A stretch of DNA of 57,014 bases from Clostridiales bacterium (GTDB lineage: Bacteria > Bacillota > Clostridia > DUPQ01): assembly GCA_023145435.1 (NCBI GenBank), contig JAGLDS010000012.1:1-57014 (forward strand). The letters are read 5' to 3'. Shown in pieces: positions 56,335 to 57,014 of this stretch. Each line of letters starts with the position of its first letter. Positions within the stretch are counted from its first letter, which is position 1. The notes under the pieces are model-generated. The model was not told the origin of the DNA and did no database searches. It saw nothing but the letters and a program-made list of their open reading frames with translations. Position numbers and translations under genes: made by a program.

Positions 56335-57006
56335 ATGGTAAATATAAAAGAATTAACACACAAGGAGCAGATAAAAAAGTTTGAGAATAGTTTATTCTTT
56401 AGAAATTATTCAGGTAAAACTATTAAAGCCTATAATGGACATATCAGAAGATTATTAAATGAAACTAAAAATCCAACACCTGAAAGTACTTACCAGTACT
56501 TATTAGCAATGACAAAAGTAGATAATGTTAGTCCGTCTCATGTTAATCAAGCTATTAGTGCTATTAAGTTATTTGATAAGAATTTATTAACAAAAATACC
56601 AGCACGTCCTAAGAAAAGAAAATTACTTCCTCAAGTATTAAGCAAAGAAGCAATTATTAAATTAATTAATAGTATAAGTAATCATAAACATAAACTGATG
56701 CTTATGCTAGCTTATTCAGCGGGACTACGAGTTGGTGAAGTGGTTCGATTAAAAATTAGTGATATTGATTCTGATCGAATGATGATAAATGTGAAACAGG
56801 GCAAAGGTAGAAAAGATCGTTATACAATATTATCTAAACATGTACTCAATGAATTACGTACTCACTATAAAGCTACAAGACCTAAATATTGGCTTTTTGT
56901 AGGAGAGAATGGGTATAAGCATATTTCTGAGAGAACATTGCAAAGTGTTTTTACTAGAGCTAAAGAGAAATCAAAGATTAATCAAAACGCTGTATTTGTC
57001 AACTGA
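56335..57006 (+). pseudogene. Tyrosine recombinase (XerC/D-like), C-terminus lost
   Basis: 223 residues are readable. The N-terminal SAM-like core-binding domain (~15-85; FFRNYSGKTIKAYNGHIRRL) and part of the catalytic domain are normal: Arg132 in AGLRVGEVVRLKISDID and the beta-hairpin Lys in KQGKGRKDRYTIL. The sequence then departs from the family pattern after NQNA, reads VFVN and stops at 57004-57006, just where HxLRH should come. The second Arg, the His residues and the nucleophilic Tyr are therefore missing. Either the gene is decayed or something is inserted near 56991; the window ends 8 nt later. ATG has no Shine-Dalgarno. Confidence 0.7.
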
Positions 57007-57014
57007 AAATCGGT

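Overview
The window is low-GC, AT-rich DNA from a Gram-positive anaerobe, most likely a member of the Clostridia. The support is a FapR-controlled fatty-acid operon, three T-box leaders, a PyrR-attenuated pyrimidine operon with the PyrK/PyrD pair, an rnc-smc-ftsY neighbourhood, a LexA-type box (GAAC-N4-GTTC) at recA, many TTG/GTG starts behind strong Shine-Dalgarno sequences, and a corrinoid protein next to a PocR-type regulator. Almost every gene is on the + strand. Only ychF, tmcAL and rpmB are on the - strand. Gene content is mostly chromosomal housekeeping; the last kilobase (partial tyrosine recombinase) is the only clearly accessory part. No rRNA, tRNA or CRISPR array was seen.

Layout. 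1-4951: a T-box whose specifier reads as a Phe codon, then paaK-like ligase, a double ACT-domain protein, cinA and murJ in one tight run. 4964-8511: SOS-type promoter, then recA-recX-rimO-pgsA. 8517-14108: FapR operator, then fapR-plsX-fabD-fabG-acpP, a terminator, fabF and rnc. 14098-23811: a membrane-anchored coiled-coil protein with a polysaccharide deacetylase domain, then smc, ftsY and a UPF0182 membrane protein. 23965-30538: a solute-binding lipoprotein, a T-box(Ile)-controlled eukaryote-type ileS, and an unknown lipoprotein. 30547-40997: the complete UMP pathway pyrR-B-C-F-carA-carB-pyrK-pyrD behind one PyrR attenuator, ending in a histidine phosphatase gene. 41067-45565: a Gfo/Idh dehydrogenase, an unknown membrane-anchored protein and RNase J. 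45571-47085: T-box(Tyr)-tyrS. 47193-49080: PocR/AraC regulator and a lone corrinoid protein. 49122-51408 (-): tmcAL and ychF. 51539-55766: a two-component pair, htrA and nth. 55813-55998 (-): rpmB. 56335-57006: a tyrosine recombinase that loses its reading frame before its last catalytic residues.

How the parts work together. Aminoacyl-tRNA levels are read three times by T-boxes (Phe, Ile, Tyr). The Phe one drives a phenylacetate-CoA ligase and ACT protein, which makes most sense if these serve Phe synthesis or salvage rather than breakdown. Membrane lipid synthesis is tied to malonyl-CoA through FapR, UMP supply to PyrR, and DNA damage to a LexA-type box on recA. The two-component pair is followed by htrA, which has a tandem 10-bp repeat upstream of its -10 box, suggesting an envelope-stress circuit. 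Less expected are three genes whose -10 box ends exactly 6 nt before the start codon with no Shine-Dalgarno (possible leaderless mRNAs), a coiled-coil deacetylase between rnc and smc, and an orphan corrinoid protein with its own regulator. I did not find a clear-cut undescribed multi-gene system.
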